From assembly GCF_001643235.1 (NCBI RefSeq), contig NZ_LQWY01000018.1, positions 1 to 33,327 of the forward strand: a stretch of DNA of 33,327 nt, in the 5' to 3' direction. The translations under genes were made by a program, and so were the position numbers. The notes under the pieces were generated by a model that was not told the DNA's origin, did no database searches, and saw only the letters and a program-made list of their open reading frames with translations. Source of the stretch: Domibacillus aminovorans. GTDB taxonomy: Bacteria; Bacillota; Bacilli; Bacillales; Domibacillaceae. Of this stretch, positions 7,429-14,925 are shown one piece after another; the first letter of the stretch is position 1; each line of letters begins with the position of its first letter.

Positions 7429-9366
7429 TTAATGGCAGCTAGCGCCTTTGATTGCTGCTGGACGTGGAAGATCCAACGCTGGATTTCCCTCATAGAAACC
7501 ATGCGGTTTCAACATGAATCCGATATAATGAGTTGGCATTACTGGCCAATCTTCCGGACGTACAACGTGATGAACAGCCATATTATACCAAACAACAATA
7601 TCTTCATTTTCAATATTGCGGTTCTCTTTTACCCAATTATTAAGCGTGCTTCCGTTCCATTCCCCTTGGTTCGGGTATTTACCAGAAGCATACATTTGAT
7701 CACGATCAAATTTTGTAACGTGTAAATGATTTTTAATAAATCCTGCACGTTTCACGATACTTGATTCATCATGTAAGAAAACTCTTGCATTTTCACCAGG
7801 TACAAGTTCAAAACCTACTGGCTCACCTACAAAGTTTTTCTTGTTAGGGTTAATGATCTTCCATGCTCTTGCTGTTTCTTGATTCATGTTACGTTGAGCT
7901 TCTAGTTCTGTTTGGAACGTTGTTGTTTCAACACCGAAAGCATTTAATTGTTTATTAGTTGCATAATCAGGCTTCGATGCTACTGTGTTCAATTCTTGAA
8001 CAGAGTTTTGTTGTCCGTCGATATTTACATCAATACGGTAGTTAAAGATATGTTGGTGGATTGGTGCGCCAATTTGTGGTGCAACCAATGATCCGTACTT
8101 CGGATTTTCGCCTTCTTCAAGCACACTAACATTCAAGATACCTGTTAATTTTGCTTCATGTTCAATTTTACCGTCTGTATAGAAGTACCAGAAGAATCCG
8201 TAGTCATAGTTCGCTACTGTCGTGAAGAATGAAATTACTAAACGACGTGAACGGCGTACTTCTACCTCATCTGTTCTCCAATCCGTGTGTTTCCATGCAA
8301 TTCCGTAATCTTCTTCATGAAGACAAATCGCATTTTTAATTCTATGGATATCACCATTACCTGTTGCCATAACAGCATCAAAGTAGTCGATATGACCGAC
8401 ACAGTCACAACCGCGTTCCAATGAGTTAGCTAATTGGCCGATTCCGTATTCACCCGCATCAAACGCACATTGCCAGTCATGAGCCGGATCTGTATCTCCG
8501 TAAGGAACAACCATTTCAGATAAAGCCGCACGGTATAGGATTGGGCGTTTTACCCCTTTATCATGATAATCTACTGTATTAAGAACAAGACCTTCGCGTG
8601 CTGTGTAACCAATTCGAATATCCCATTTTTGCCATTTAATGTTATGTCCATTAATTTCATAGCTAGGGCCTTCTGGTTGTGTAATTTCTAATGGTTTTAA
8701 ATCTGTCCGTACTTGAATAGCATCAGATTGCTCAGGTTTATATGGTGCAGCTGTTGGCGCAATCGGTCTTACTCCGTGATCCTCAATGCGTACAATTTCC
8801 ATTGTGCTTAAATCAACGACAGGTAGTAGACCTGAAAGAGGATATGCATACGCATTATCGCCTTCAAATTTTCTAACGAAGCAAAGTGCCTTTGCAAGAC
8901 GTTTTCCTTCATCTTCTTCAATACCGAAGTTACCAACAGACCAAGGATCAACCATAACTAGGCTTGGATCTGTAATGCCACGTTTTGCAAGCGCTTTATG
9001 GAAGTCAGGATGGTTTTTCACTGTTGCTTCAAGTTCAGAATATTCTTCAAAAAGGAATGAAGGTTGAACGCCTGGAACATGTGTCCATGAAACCACTTTT
9101 TCATCAGTAAGAGAGATAACACCTTCATACGTTTGGCTATCTGACGTATCTAAAACGATCATGAAAGCTTCACGTACAACTGCATCTCCTTCTTTGAAAT
9201 TTAATACAACTGATTTTTCAGGCTCATACAAACCAACTTGCTCAAAACGAGCTGCATCTGTTAGTCCTTGTTCTTTTCTTGCAATTGCAACCGCTTTCGT
9301 AATTTCATCTGCTGTAAGCGGCTCTAATGGATGACCCACTTGCTTCAATGTTTCTTGAGTGCTCAT
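7429..9366 (-). CDS. Copper/topaquinone primary-amine oxidase
   Basis: A 645-residue copper amine oxidase: RCH2NH2 + O2 + H2O gives aldehyde, NH3 and H2O2. The cofactor motif TVANYDY is intact and places the topaquinone precursor at Tyr387. The catalytic base is Asp303 in AFDAGEYGIG. Copper ligands are His437 and His439 (HQH) and most likely His600 (VHHVVRPEDWP). N2/N3 domains occupy roughly residues 15-210 and the catalytic domain about 230-640. No signal peptide is visible, so it should be cytoplasmic. With methylamine the product would be formaldehyde, which the HPS/PHI genes on the same molecule assimilate. The preferred amine cannot be read from sequence, and phenethylamine or tyramine are alternatives. 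ATG follows GGAGG. Catalase, permeases and a copper regulator surround it. Confidence 0.95.
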   Translation of the reverse strand: MSTQETLKQVGHPLEPLTADEITKAVAIARKEQGLTDAARFEQVGLYEPEKSVVLNFKEGDAVVREAFMIVLDTSDSQTYEGVISLTDEKVVSWTHVPGVQPSFLFEEYSELEATVKNHPDFHKALAKRGITDPSLVMVDPWSVGNFGIEEDEGKRLAKALCFVRKFEGDNAYAYPLSGLLPVVDLSTMEIVRIEDHGVRPIAPTAAPYKPEQSDAIQVRTDLKPLEITQPEGPSYEINGHNIKWQKWDIRIGYTAREGLVLNTVDYHDKGVKRPILYRAALSEMVVPYGDTDPAHDWQCAFDAGEYGIGQLANSLERGCDCVGHIDYFDAVMATGNGDIHRIKNAICLHEEDYGIAWKHTDWRTDEVEVRRSRRLVISFFTTVANYDYGFFWYFYTDGKIEHEAKLTGILNVSVLEEGENPKYGSLVAPQIGAPIHQHIFNYRIDVNIDGQQNSVQELNTVASKPDYATNKQLNAFGVETTTFQTELEAQRNMNQETARAWKIINPNKKNFVGEPVGFELVPGENARVFLHDESSIVKRAGFIKNHLHVTKFDRDQMYASGKYPNQGEWNGSTLNNWVKENRNIENEDIVVWYNMAVHHVVRPEDWPVMPTHYIGFMLKPHGFYEGNPALDLPRPAAIKGASCH

Positions 9367-9533
9367 GTAATATCCTCCCTTTTATCTATTTGTAGCTCCT
9401 AATGCACATAACTAATTTAGTAATCCCCAATGAATCGTTAATCTCCAGCCCCTATTTAAAACTACCCTTTGTTGACTGATTTAGCAAGGAACCGTTGATT
9501 TAACTAAATATTATCTGAGTCTTTATTTCATTA

Positions 9534-9549
9534 ATTGTAAAAAACGGAA
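9534..9549. repeat. Promoter-region repeat shared by the amine oxidase and ycnK-like genes (copy A)
   Basis: ATTGTAAAAAACGGAA is identical to 10454-10469. On the minus strand (TTCCGTTTTTTACAAT) it lies about 170 bp upstream of the oxidase start, while the other copy lies about 130 bp upstream of the ycnK-like start. TTTACA could be a -35 element. A shared operator is possible. Confidence 0.5.
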
Positions 9550-9614
9550 CAATTCTGACTTTTCAAGTGATTTTAAAGTTCAATTCATTGGCACCACCGA
9601 TAGTTTGCTATTTT

Positions 9615-9719
9615 CTAACCTAGCCATTCTTGTATTGGTTTGATCTTTGCAAAAACATTCCGGTCCAGCAGGAGAACAATACTTATCAATAGTCCTACTA
9701 GTGGCATGAACATGTCCAT
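9615..9719 (-). other. Possible 34-codon membrane peptide or gene remnant
   Basis: The frame reads MDMFMPLVGLLISIVLLLDR, then NVFAKIKPIQEWLG and stop. It gives one hydrophobic segment followed by a basic/amphipathic tail. The frame stays open further upstream (TIFIIIII) into the end of the ycnK-like gene, with no start codon, and no ribosome binding site precedes the ATG. It could be the stump of a larger membrane protein formerly downstream of ycnK. Confidence 0.25.
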
Positions 9720-9747
9720 AATGATTATGATGATAAAGATCGTTTTT

Positions 9748-10323
9748 CTAAATAATAGATTTATTACAACCTTTGCCTTTCATGACCTCGTTCACTTTAT
9801 CAACGGCTCCTTCGAATTGATATATGTCGCCGCCAAATCCTAATTGAAATTGCTTTGCTTGCTTCATAGATTCAAAAATAAGCACTTGTGGCTGGCAGTG
9901 ATTAAGTTGTAGATCTGAATTAAATAAGAAAGTCGCGATCTTGGCACTGATCGTTGTCTCTTTTAAAAAGTCATAACAAATGATTTGGGAAACCTTTTGT
10001 TCTATATCTTGATACCGAAGCAGCGCACAATGAGCACAACAAGTATGTTCGACTCGATTGTTCGATTTAATAAGCTGTACGGAAAATCTCGTGTTTGAAG
10101 GCTTATTGCAATACGAACAATTTTTAGATACAACAGTGTTTTCTGGAGTATACGTCACGCCATTTGATGTTTTTAACACTTTTTGTTCTTCAATTAATGG
10201 CTTCAAGTCGCGATAAACCGTCATAACAGACACATCTAATCGTTTACTTATCTCCGAAATTCGTAACGTCTCTTCTTCCTCTAACCATGTTAATATTTGT
10301 TGCTTTCGTTCTAAGGGCAACAT
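9748..10323 (-). CDS. ycnK: YcnK-like copper-responsive DeoR-type regulator
   Basis: 191 residues. The N-terminal DeoR helix-turn-helix spans about residues 1-57 (RISEISKRLDVSVMTVYRDL). The C-terminal part has a CSYC pair (Cys69/Cys72) and a TCCAHC cluster (Cys95, Cys96, Cys99), then a NosL-like ending FGGDIYQFEGAVDKVN. This architecture and length match B. subtilis YcnK, a copper-dependent repressor of the copper-uptake gene ycnJ. No ycnJ or ycnI is present; the next intact gene on the same strand is a copper amine oxidase. I infer that it ties oxidase or copper-supply expression to copper status. The start ATG follows GGAGG. A Fur-type box lies at 10356-10370. Confidence 0.85.
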   Translation of the reverse strand: MLPLERKQQILTWLEEEETLRISEISKRLDVSVMTVYRDLKPLIEEQKVLKTSNGVTYTPENTVVSKNCSYCNKPSNTRFSVQLIKSNNRVEHTCCAHCALLRYQDIEQKVSQIICYDFLKETTISAKIATFLFNSDLQLNHCQPQVLIFESMKQAKQFQLGFGGDIYQFEGAVDKVNEVMKGKGCNKSII

Positions 10324-10355
10324 TTTATTCCTCCGTTCTTATTTTCAAAAATAAT

Positions 10356-10370
10356 TGATATTCATTTTGA
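10356..10370. promoter_or_regulatory. Candidate Fur/PerR-type 7-1-7 box upstream of the ycnK-like gene
   Basis: TGATATTCATTTTGA agrees with TGATAATNATTATCA at 11 of 14 defined positions and lies 33 bp upstream of the start codon. The binding protein could be Fur, PerR or Zur, and this cannot be decided here. Confidence 0.4.
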
Positions 10371-10453
10371 ATGATCTTCGATTATCTATATAAACCGAAT
10401 AAATTGAAGGTTTATTATTCTATATGTAGAATAGCTAAATCTACTTATAAGGC

Positions 10454-10469
10454 ATTGTAAAAAACGGAA
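10454..10469. repeat. Promoter-region repeat (copy B), upstream of the ycnK-like gene
   Basis: ATTGTAAAAAACGGAA, identical to 9534-9549. See that entry. The two copies flank the ycnK-like gene in direct orientation, so they could also mark a duplicated promoter or a recombination site. Confidence 0.5.
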
Positions 10470-10881
10470 AGAAATGTTGAACTGTAACATTTCTACATGA
10501 ATCAATTATATTATTCATTCTCGTGCTTGAATTAGCAAGCCTATTCAATCGCCCTTTCAATGGTATACAATGCATTTCAAACAACTTCTCAATCTATATT
10601 CTTCACATAAGTTAAACGCTTAGTGTGCATACTCATTTTGTTTTTGTCCTTGCACTAGATAATCAAAAATCATCAGTCTTTTGTATATTCTAAAACGGAG
10701 TGATGTCTGTAGTAATAGAAACAGCTTGTAAATATTGATTTACTTTCTTAGAAATGGAAGAGATAAATGTAGTTGTATAGAGGATGTTATGAAGATTTAG
10801 ATCTCAGCACCAATCCATAAAATATTAGATAAGCTGCTGTTTTTATAACTACTAAGAATTCCATCTAATTATCACAAACAT
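10470..10881. other. Gene-free AT-rich spacer between the amine block and the replicon
   Basis: No credible ORF, hairpin or repeat was found here on either strand. It separates the ycnK-like promoter from the terminator of rep and probably marks the join between accessory and backbone DNA. Confidence 0.5.
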
Positions 10882-10935
10882 AAACGGGGCCGTCCCTAGT
10901 CAGTGAATATTGACTAGGAACGGCCCCGTTTTTGC
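10882..10935. terminator. Strong GC-rich hairpin terminator downstream of rep
   Basis: Arms 10882-10902 and 10911-10931 (AAACGGGGCCGT and ACGGCCCCGTTT at their outer ends) pair over 21 bp with one mismatch. Five T close the plus-strand side and TTTATGTTT the minus-strand side. It lies about 150 bp past the rep stop and probably works in both directions. Confidence 0.75.
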
Positions 10936-11080
10936 ATACAAAAAAAGCTATATTCATTAGAGTATTGGCAATAAAACCAATATTTATAAAGCTATATTTG
11001 CAACGTTTGTTTGTCGTATTGAACCGTCTTTACTTATCGAGACAGAAAAATGAAAATAACCAAAAACGTTATATTTACTT

Positions 11081-12307
11081 TTACAAACTATGTATCCTCT
11101 TTAAAAGTATCCTTTTTTCTTCTTCCATTTCCTCGTCTGAACGTTCGCTGTTGTTTAGCTCTTCAATCTGAAGGATTTCATATAATTCATTTTTAATGTC
11201 TTCAAATTTTTGATTGGCTTGTTCTTGATCTATTGTCATCCACGTTTTTATCTCTTCGATAGATTTCCTTTTCACTAGCCAATCGGGTAAGTGTTCTTTT
11301 GATTGTCTGAATTCAGAAACCAGATGAGCTACAATATCCCCGTTTTCTGATGTTATCTCATTGGCACCAGGAGTGTTTAAAACTTTTATGATGTAGCCAA
11401 CTGGATTTTCTATGTCCCTTCTATACTGCATTTTCTCTAACAGATCAATCACAGTATCCTGTCCATGTTTCTCCCAAGAATTAATCATTTCATCTGTTAG
11501 TTGTATTCCTACGTTTAATCCGAGCTTTTTTACAGTCTCAGAAAAAGAATTAGGTAACTTAAATTCTTCTAAATTTTCATGAAATAAATCCAATTGCTTG
11601 GACTTATGGTTCCTTGTAGAAAATATAAGGAATTTGATTTTCTCAACTTTACGTCCTTTTTTTACTTCTTCAATTTCAAAGGAAATATCCGTTTTCATCT
11701 TTAATTCTTTCTGCGCTGGTACTAGTACCCGTTGTTTAAAATTTCCGTAGGCAGGATATATCTCTTCAGCTCCAAGCATTTTCCGTAAACTCGTTAGCTG
11801 GAATGTTCTTTCTTGTAACTTTTCATATTGTTTTAAGAGTTCATATATCCGAATCGAATAAGAACTTTTCAATTTTATGATATTTTCAAGCTTATAGCTC
11901 GTAAATTCCTTTTTTAATTCTAATAAATACGGACGCAAAAAGGGATCGAACCTTATATCTATTGCTCCTTCAGTCTCATTATAAGCAACGTAGCTTAACC
12001 AAGAAACTTGAATGACTTTCCTATCAATTCGTACTTCAAATACTTTTTGCATCAATTCTTTCGTAATCTGTCTTAATTCTGTGTATTTAGGTGTTCCTTT
12101 TAAGCCTAACAGATTAGTAAATTCTTTGATAGGCAAGGTATAGGTTTTAAAATCCGAATCGGCAGGACTGATATTACTGGCCAAACATAAGATGATTTTT
12201 TGTTCCACGACACCAAGTTTATAGTTCGCTTCAATAAGCAAATTAGATTTTGTCACAAGATTATTAGGATGCGGTTCAATAACTTCTGTTGCAGTAGTAA
12301 GCAACAA
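11081..12307 (-). CDS. repA: Plasmid replication initiator, Rep_3 family
   Basis: A 408-residue initiator protein for theta replication from an iteron origin. The N-terminal winged-helix domain carries the Rep_3 signature: NLLIEANYKLGVVEQKIILCLAS, then LPIKEFTNLLGL, and LKSSYSIRIYELLKQYEKL. A second winged helix follows (FKQRVLVPAQKELKMKTDISFEIEEVKKGRKVEKIKF). The C-terminal 150 residues are charged and helical, with an acidic NNSERSDEEMEEEKR tail. The start is the TTG at 12307, because AAAGGAGAGG is placed 7 bases before it. Eight iterons lie directly upstream, as does an inverted repeat carrying the same core, which implies classical autorepression and copy control. Family assignment is solid. 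Host range and incompatibility group are unknown. Confidence 0.92.
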   Translation of the reverse strand: MLLTTATEVIEPHPNNLVTKSNLLIEANYKLGVVEQKIILCLASNISPADSDFKTYTLPIKEFTNLLGLKGTPKYTELRQITKELMQKVFEVRIDRKVIQVSWLSYVAYNETEGAIDIRFDPFLRPYLLELKKEFTSYKLENIIKLKSSYSIRIYELLKQYEKLQERTFQLTSLRKMLGAEEIYPAYGNFKQRVLVPAQKELKMKTDISFEIEEVKKGRKVEKIKFLIFSTRNHKSKQLDLFHENLEEFKLPNSFSETVKKLGLNVGIQLTDEMINSWEKHGQDTVIDLLEKMQYRRDIENPVGYIIKVLNTPGANEITSENGDIVAHLVSEFRQSKEHLPDWLVKRKSIEEIKTWMTIDQEQANQKFEDIKNELYEILQIEELNNSERSDEEMEEEKRILLKRIHSL

Positions 12308-12340
12308 AGATCCTCTCCTTTCACTGGATCTAATTATGAC

Positions 12341-12387
12341 AAAACTTTAACTATAACAAAAGAGTTTTTTGTTATAGTTAAAGTTTT
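12341..12387. promoter_or_regulatory. Rep operator: 21-bp perfect inverted repeat containing the iteron core
   Basis: Arms 12341-12361 and 12367-12387 are perfect complements around GAGTT. They carry the iteron core TTTGTTATAGTT in opposite orientation. It lies between the iterons and the rep start, where dimeric Rep would repress its own promoter. Confidence 0.75.
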
Positions 12388-12403
12388 TATGATTTCCCTA
12401 AGA

Positions 12404-12567
12404 ACCAAATTTGTTATGTTTCGCACCATTTTTGTTATTCTTGAACCAAATTTGTTATAGTTAAAACCATTTTTGTTATAGTTATAGCACCATTTTTGTT
12501 ATGGCTAGCACCATTTTTGTTATGGCTAGCACCATTTTTGTTATGGCTAGCACCATTTTTGTTATAC
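12404..12567 (+). repeat. Replication origin iterons, eight copies of about 21 bp
   Basis: Direct repeats of ACC(A/T)(A/T)TTTGTTAT start at 12404, 12425, 12445, 12466, 12489, 12510, 12531 and 12552. The last four are nearly identical (GCACCATTTTTGTTATGGCT). Spacing is 20-23 bp, about two helical turns, as expected for Rep_3 binding on one DNA face. The first copies are more diverged. This is the likely origin of replication together with the AT-rich repeats that follow. Confidence 0.9.
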
Positions 12568-12610
12568 TTAAGATCGATGAACCCTTGGTACTACTGACTT
12601 TTTAGCCTCC

Positions 12611-12650
12611 GAAAACAAGATAAAACAAGATAAAACAAGATAAAACAAGT
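12611..12650 (+). repeat. Four 10-bp AT-rich direct repeats, likely DNA-unwinding element
   Basis: Four tandem copies of TAAAACAAGA (the first and last with one change) follow the iterons by about 45 bp. AT-rich tandem repeats beside iterons usually form the melting region of theta origins. Near-matches to a DnaA box (TTATCCATA at 12832-12840; TTATCCAAA on the minus strand near 12807-12815) lie further on. Confidence 0.65.
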
Positions 12651-12739
12651 TATTGTAAAACACACAAAAGAGACGTGTGAAGAATAAATTAAAAATTATT
12701 TCACTTTCTTATAACAAACCACTTTAATCTAACGCCTAC

Positions 12740-12949
12740 TTGCTGATAAGACTTCAATATATAAAAGATCGCAACATAAATCATCAAGACATTTTAACAA
12801 TTCTTTTGGATAACCCATATAAATTTCGCATTTATCCATACAAAGAAAAAGAAATTTTAATTATAAAAACGATTGGTTGTTCTCCATTCTTGTTTAATCA
12901 TTTTCTTGCCAAGTGGAACAACACCTATAAGATAACAAGTAAGGGGTGA
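12740..12949 (+). CDS. Hypothetical 69-residue protein between the origin and parA
   Basis: It is an open frame from a TTG, MLIRLQYIKDRNINHQDILT, ending TYKITSKG. Its lysine/isoleucine-rich composition looks protein-like, but there is no convincing ribosome binding site and I recognise no family. It overlaps possible DnaA-box near-matches. It may be a gene remnant or simply open AT-rich origin DNA. Confidence 0.25.
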   Translation: MLIRLQYIKDRNINHQDILTILLDNPYKFRIYPYKEKEILIIKTIGCSPFLFNHFLAKWNNTYKITSKG

Positions 12950-12994
12950 ATCATACCACTTGTGTTCTGCTCACTTAGCACAAGTGAAAAACCT

Positions 12995-13296
12995 AACTAA
13001 TTCAAATTCATGATTCTTCAAGAAACAAAATCAATTTACCAAAATTTGATTTTGTTAAATTCTCAAAAAGTCATGAAACAGAAGGACGGATACTGAACGC
13101 CACTGTTAGACGCAATCCGATTAGTAGAAGACACTTGATGCCCATTCTCGTTGAGACAGAGATGAGAGAACTTCCTCAAACAAATATTTCTCATCATATA
13201 GATATTAGCTTGAAAGACTTCGCTATTTTTCTAACAGGACGATACACAAAAACCAAAATACTTTCGTTTGAGGAAAAGCAGATCTATAGACAATAA
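12995..13296 (+). other. Long start-less open frame upstream of parA, possible gene remnant
   Basis: The frame is open for 100 codons before TAA at 13294-13296, which is unusual in such AT-rich DNA. It reads coherently (NPISRRHLMPILVETEMREL, then ISHHIDISLKDFAIFLTGRY). The first ATG is at 13138, giving only 52 residues with no ribosome binding site. It is perhaps the 3' part of a decayed gene or a frame broken relative to 12740-12949. No family is recognised. Confidence 0.3.
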
Positions 13297-13324
13297 GTTT
13301 GCAATACAATTTGCTATACAGTAA

Positions 13325-13338
13325 ACTGTAAATACAGT
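13325..13338. promoter_or_regulatory. Par palindrome, copy 1 (parA promoter)
   Basis: ACTGTAAATACAGT, an inverted repeat in the parA leader, 25 bp before the start codon. The same core is found at 13559-13570 and 14225-14238. It is probably the operator for the small partition protein. Confidence 0.55.
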
Positions 13339-13362
13339 TTTACATTTAATAGGAGGGATCGC

Positions 13363-14130
13363 ATGGCTATATTAATTTCTTTTGGATTGCAAAAAGGCGG
13401 CGTTGGTAAAACGACTACAACAGCTATTACAGCGTTTATTTTATCTAAGACAAAGAGAGTTCTTGCTGTTGATCTTGATGGTCAAGGAAACTTAACAAGA
13501 ATGCTCACAGGTAAAAGGAAGAGTAGTTTTGAAAAAACAATTTATGATGTATTAAAAGCTGTAAATACAGATAACTGTATTACTGTAGTTACAGATACTC
13601 TTCATGTAATAGCAGCGAACGATGATGCTTCAAAGATACCTGGCCTCGTGGCTTCATCCAAAGAAAAGCAGCGTCTCCATTTGCTCAAACTGTCTCTTGA
13701 GAGCATTCAAAATGAATATGATTATATTTTGATTGATCTCCCACCGGCCTTAGCTGAACAAACTCTTTTGGGGCTTACTGCAAGCGATTACACTGTCACA
13801 ATGCTCCAAACCGATCCATTTGCATTTCACGCTCTAGATGATTATTTAGAAACATGTCAGCTTGTGAAAGAAGCGTATAATCCAAAATTGAAATTAGCCG
13901 GAATTTTATCTGTTTTATTAAACTCACGTGCTTCTTTGGATCAATCTATTTTAAGAAAAGTCCGTGATGATTATGAAGAACTTGTTTTTAGCAGCGTTGT
14001 GAAAAGACAAGCAAGAATAAAAGAATTTACAATTACAGGGATATCAGATCGGACAAAAACAGATCGAAAAGCATTAACTGAATACACCCATTTTGTGGAG
14101 GAGTTGATTGAACGTGTCGAAAAAAGCTAA
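13363..14130 (+). CDS. parA: ParA-type partition ATPase
   Basis: A 255-residue Walker-type ParA/Soj ATPase. The deviant Walker A box KGGVGKTTTT is at residues 11-20, with the signature lysine Lys11. Walker A' is RVLAVDLDGQGNLTRML and Walker B is YDYILIDLPPAL. It drives plasmid segregation by ATP-dependent DNA binding together with a centromere-binding partner, here the overlapping small ribbon-helix-helix gene. ATG follows AGGAGGG by 6 bases. The promoter region contains the palindrome ACTGTAAATACAGT, and the same core recurs inside parA itself (13559-13570) and in the partner gene, which suggests operator/centromere sites embedded in coding DNA. No N-terminal HTH is present, so it is the small type-Ib-like form. 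Confidence 0.93.
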   Translation: MAILISFGLQKGGVGKTTTTAITAFILSKTKRVLAVDLDGQGNLTRMLTGKRKSSFEKTIYDVLKAVNTDNCITVVTDTLHVIAANDDASKIPGLVASSKEKQRLHLLKLSLESIQNEYDYILIDLPPALAEQTLLGLTASDYTVTMLQTDPFAFHALDDYLETCQLVKEAYNPKLKLAGILSVLLNSRASLDQSILRKVRDDYEELVFSSVVKRQARIKEFTITGISDRTKTDRKALTEYTHFVEELIERVEKS

Positions 14131-14368
14131 ATTTGCGGGACTGTTAAGCGAAGAGGAAACACCCACCACAAAAAAGAAAGAAGATGTGTTAAGTGCTATA
14201 TCCAGTAATACAGTAACACAGGAAACTGTAAATACAGTAATGAAAAAAAAAGCAACTTACGAATTGGATATCGAGCTTCATAAAAAATTAAAATTATATG
14301 CAGCTTTAAACGGGATAACAATGACTGAGGTTGTTGAAGCAGCCGTGAAAAAATACATCGAAGATTAA
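14114..14368 (+). CDS. Small ribbon-helix-helix partition partner (ParB/CopG-like)
   Basis: About 84 residues from the GTG at 14114, or 86 from the TTG at 14108; GGAGGA (14098-14103) could serve either. The start overlaps the end of parA, so translation is coupled. The N-terminal half is polar and low-complexity (EETPTTKKKEDV), as in the ParA-interacting tails of these proteins. The C-terminal half is a ribbon-helix-helix fold: a strand YELDIELHKKLKLYAALNG, then ITMTEVVEAAVKKYIED. Such proteins bind centromere repeats and repress the par operon. The gene itself contains an ACTGTAAATACAGT palindrome. It is not a Spo0J/ParB-type protein. Confidence 0.85.
   Translation: MSKKAKFAGLLSEEETPTTKKKEDVLSAISSNTVTQETVNTVMKKKATYELDIELHKKLKLYAALNGITMTEVVEAAVKKYIED
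14225..14238. promoter_or_regulatory. Par palindrome inside the small partition gene
   Basis: ACTGTAAATACAGT, identical over 14 bases to the copy in the parA promoter (13325-13338). It lies within codons for Thr-Val-Asn-Thr-Val. A third copy (CTGTAAATACAG) lies at 13559-13570 in parA. Confidence 0.5.
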
Positions 14369-14399
14369 TATAACGAAAAAAGAATTATTATACAGTTAT

Positions 14400-14444
14400 A
14401 CAGAAATACAGGAGTACAGAAATACAGGAGTACAGAAATACAGG
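14400..14444 (+). repeat. 16-bp tandem repeats downstream of the par genes, candidate centromere
   Basis: ACAGAAATACAGGAGT is repeated at 14400, 14416 and, partially, 14432. The unit shares ATACAG with the par palindromes. Tandem repeats beside parA and an RHH gene are the usual form of plasmid centromeres. Confidence 0.6.
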
Positions 14445-14450
14445 TTTTGT

Positions 14451-14490
14451 AAATCCAGTAATGAAGGCTACTTACTGGATTTAAGACGTT
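14451..14490 (+). terminator. Terminator of the par operon
   Basis: AAATCCAGTAA (14451-14461) pairs perfectly with TTACTGGATTT (14472-14482) around a 10-base loop. AAGACGTTTTT follows. Confidence 0.65.
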
Positions 14491-14649
14491 TTTCCTTTTT
14501 AAAAAGATTAGGATGTTTTTTTGAAAAAAAGGTTTTATCTTGTTAAGATGGGGTAAATAAATAATATAAGTACGATTTACTTTATGGACGAAGGAAACTT
14601 CATTCATCGTTATATTGAGTGGTTAGTCCCTAAATATTAAGTAGGTGGG

Positions 14650-14757
14650 CTGGGCTGCTAATCAAGATTAAGCAGATCTTCTCCACGATTCCCCAATATG
14701 GGAATGAGAAAAGCTTATATCAAACGGGTACGGGCTTTTCTCATAAAAATCTTTTAG
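14650..14757 (+). ncRNA. Structured non-coding region with a terminator-like last hairpin
   Basis: Three hairpins follow one another: CTGCT/AGCAG, TTCCC/GGGAA, and TGAGAAAAGC (14705-14714) with GCTTTTCTCA (14734-14743), the last being 10 bp and perfect. A weak T-rich tail (AAAAATCTTTT) follows. No ORF is present. It could be a small plasmid RNA or an inactive leader. Its ends and strand are unproven. Confidence 0.4.
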
Positions 14758-14813
14758 TATGAAATTTTAAGTAAGCGTTTACATTTTATTGATGTAGGGT
14801 ATAAAAACAAAGT

Positions 14814-14925
14814 CGCAATAAAAAAATGTAGTACGGGGTAGGATGGCACGCGTGGCTGTCAAGGTATCTGGCGTAGGTGGGGCCTATACCAAGAACGGAA
14901 GTGAAAATCTGTTCTTTTTATTGCG
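14814..14925 (+). ncRNA. Candidate structured RNA with competing terminator
   Basis: The outer arms CGCAATAAAAA (14814-14824) and TTTTTATTGCG (14915-14925) pair perfectly over 11 bp. Inside are a GGTAT/ATACC hairpin (14863-14890), the palindrome CACGCGTG, and a terminator hairpin AAGAACGGA/TCTGTTCTT with a T-tract. The T-tract is also the outer 3' arm, so terminator and closed form are mutually exclusive. This is the usual design of a switch or a replication-control RNA. No protein frame crosses it. Confidence 0.5.

Noticed and set aside
9590-9614. Possible sigma-54 promoter (TGGCAC followed by TTTGCT) upstream of the amine oxidase
   Set aside because: The spacing between the two elements is 10 bp rather than 5, and it is on the wrong strand for the oxidase gene.
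10932-11171. 79-codon plus-strand frame
   Set aside because: It is antisense to the 3' end of rep and its C-terminus is serine-rich translation of the acidic tail of Rep. No ribosome binding site.
12404-12567. Regular 21-bp repeats considered as a CRISPR array
   Set aside because: There are no unique spacers; the repeats are contiguous, sit beside a Rep_3 gene and are iterons. No cas genes are in the window.
14365-14607. 80-codon minus-strand frame downstream of the partition genes
   Set aside because: It runs antisense across the tandem repeats and the par terminator, has no ribosome binding site, and its sequence is AT-derived Phe/Ile/Leu repeats.
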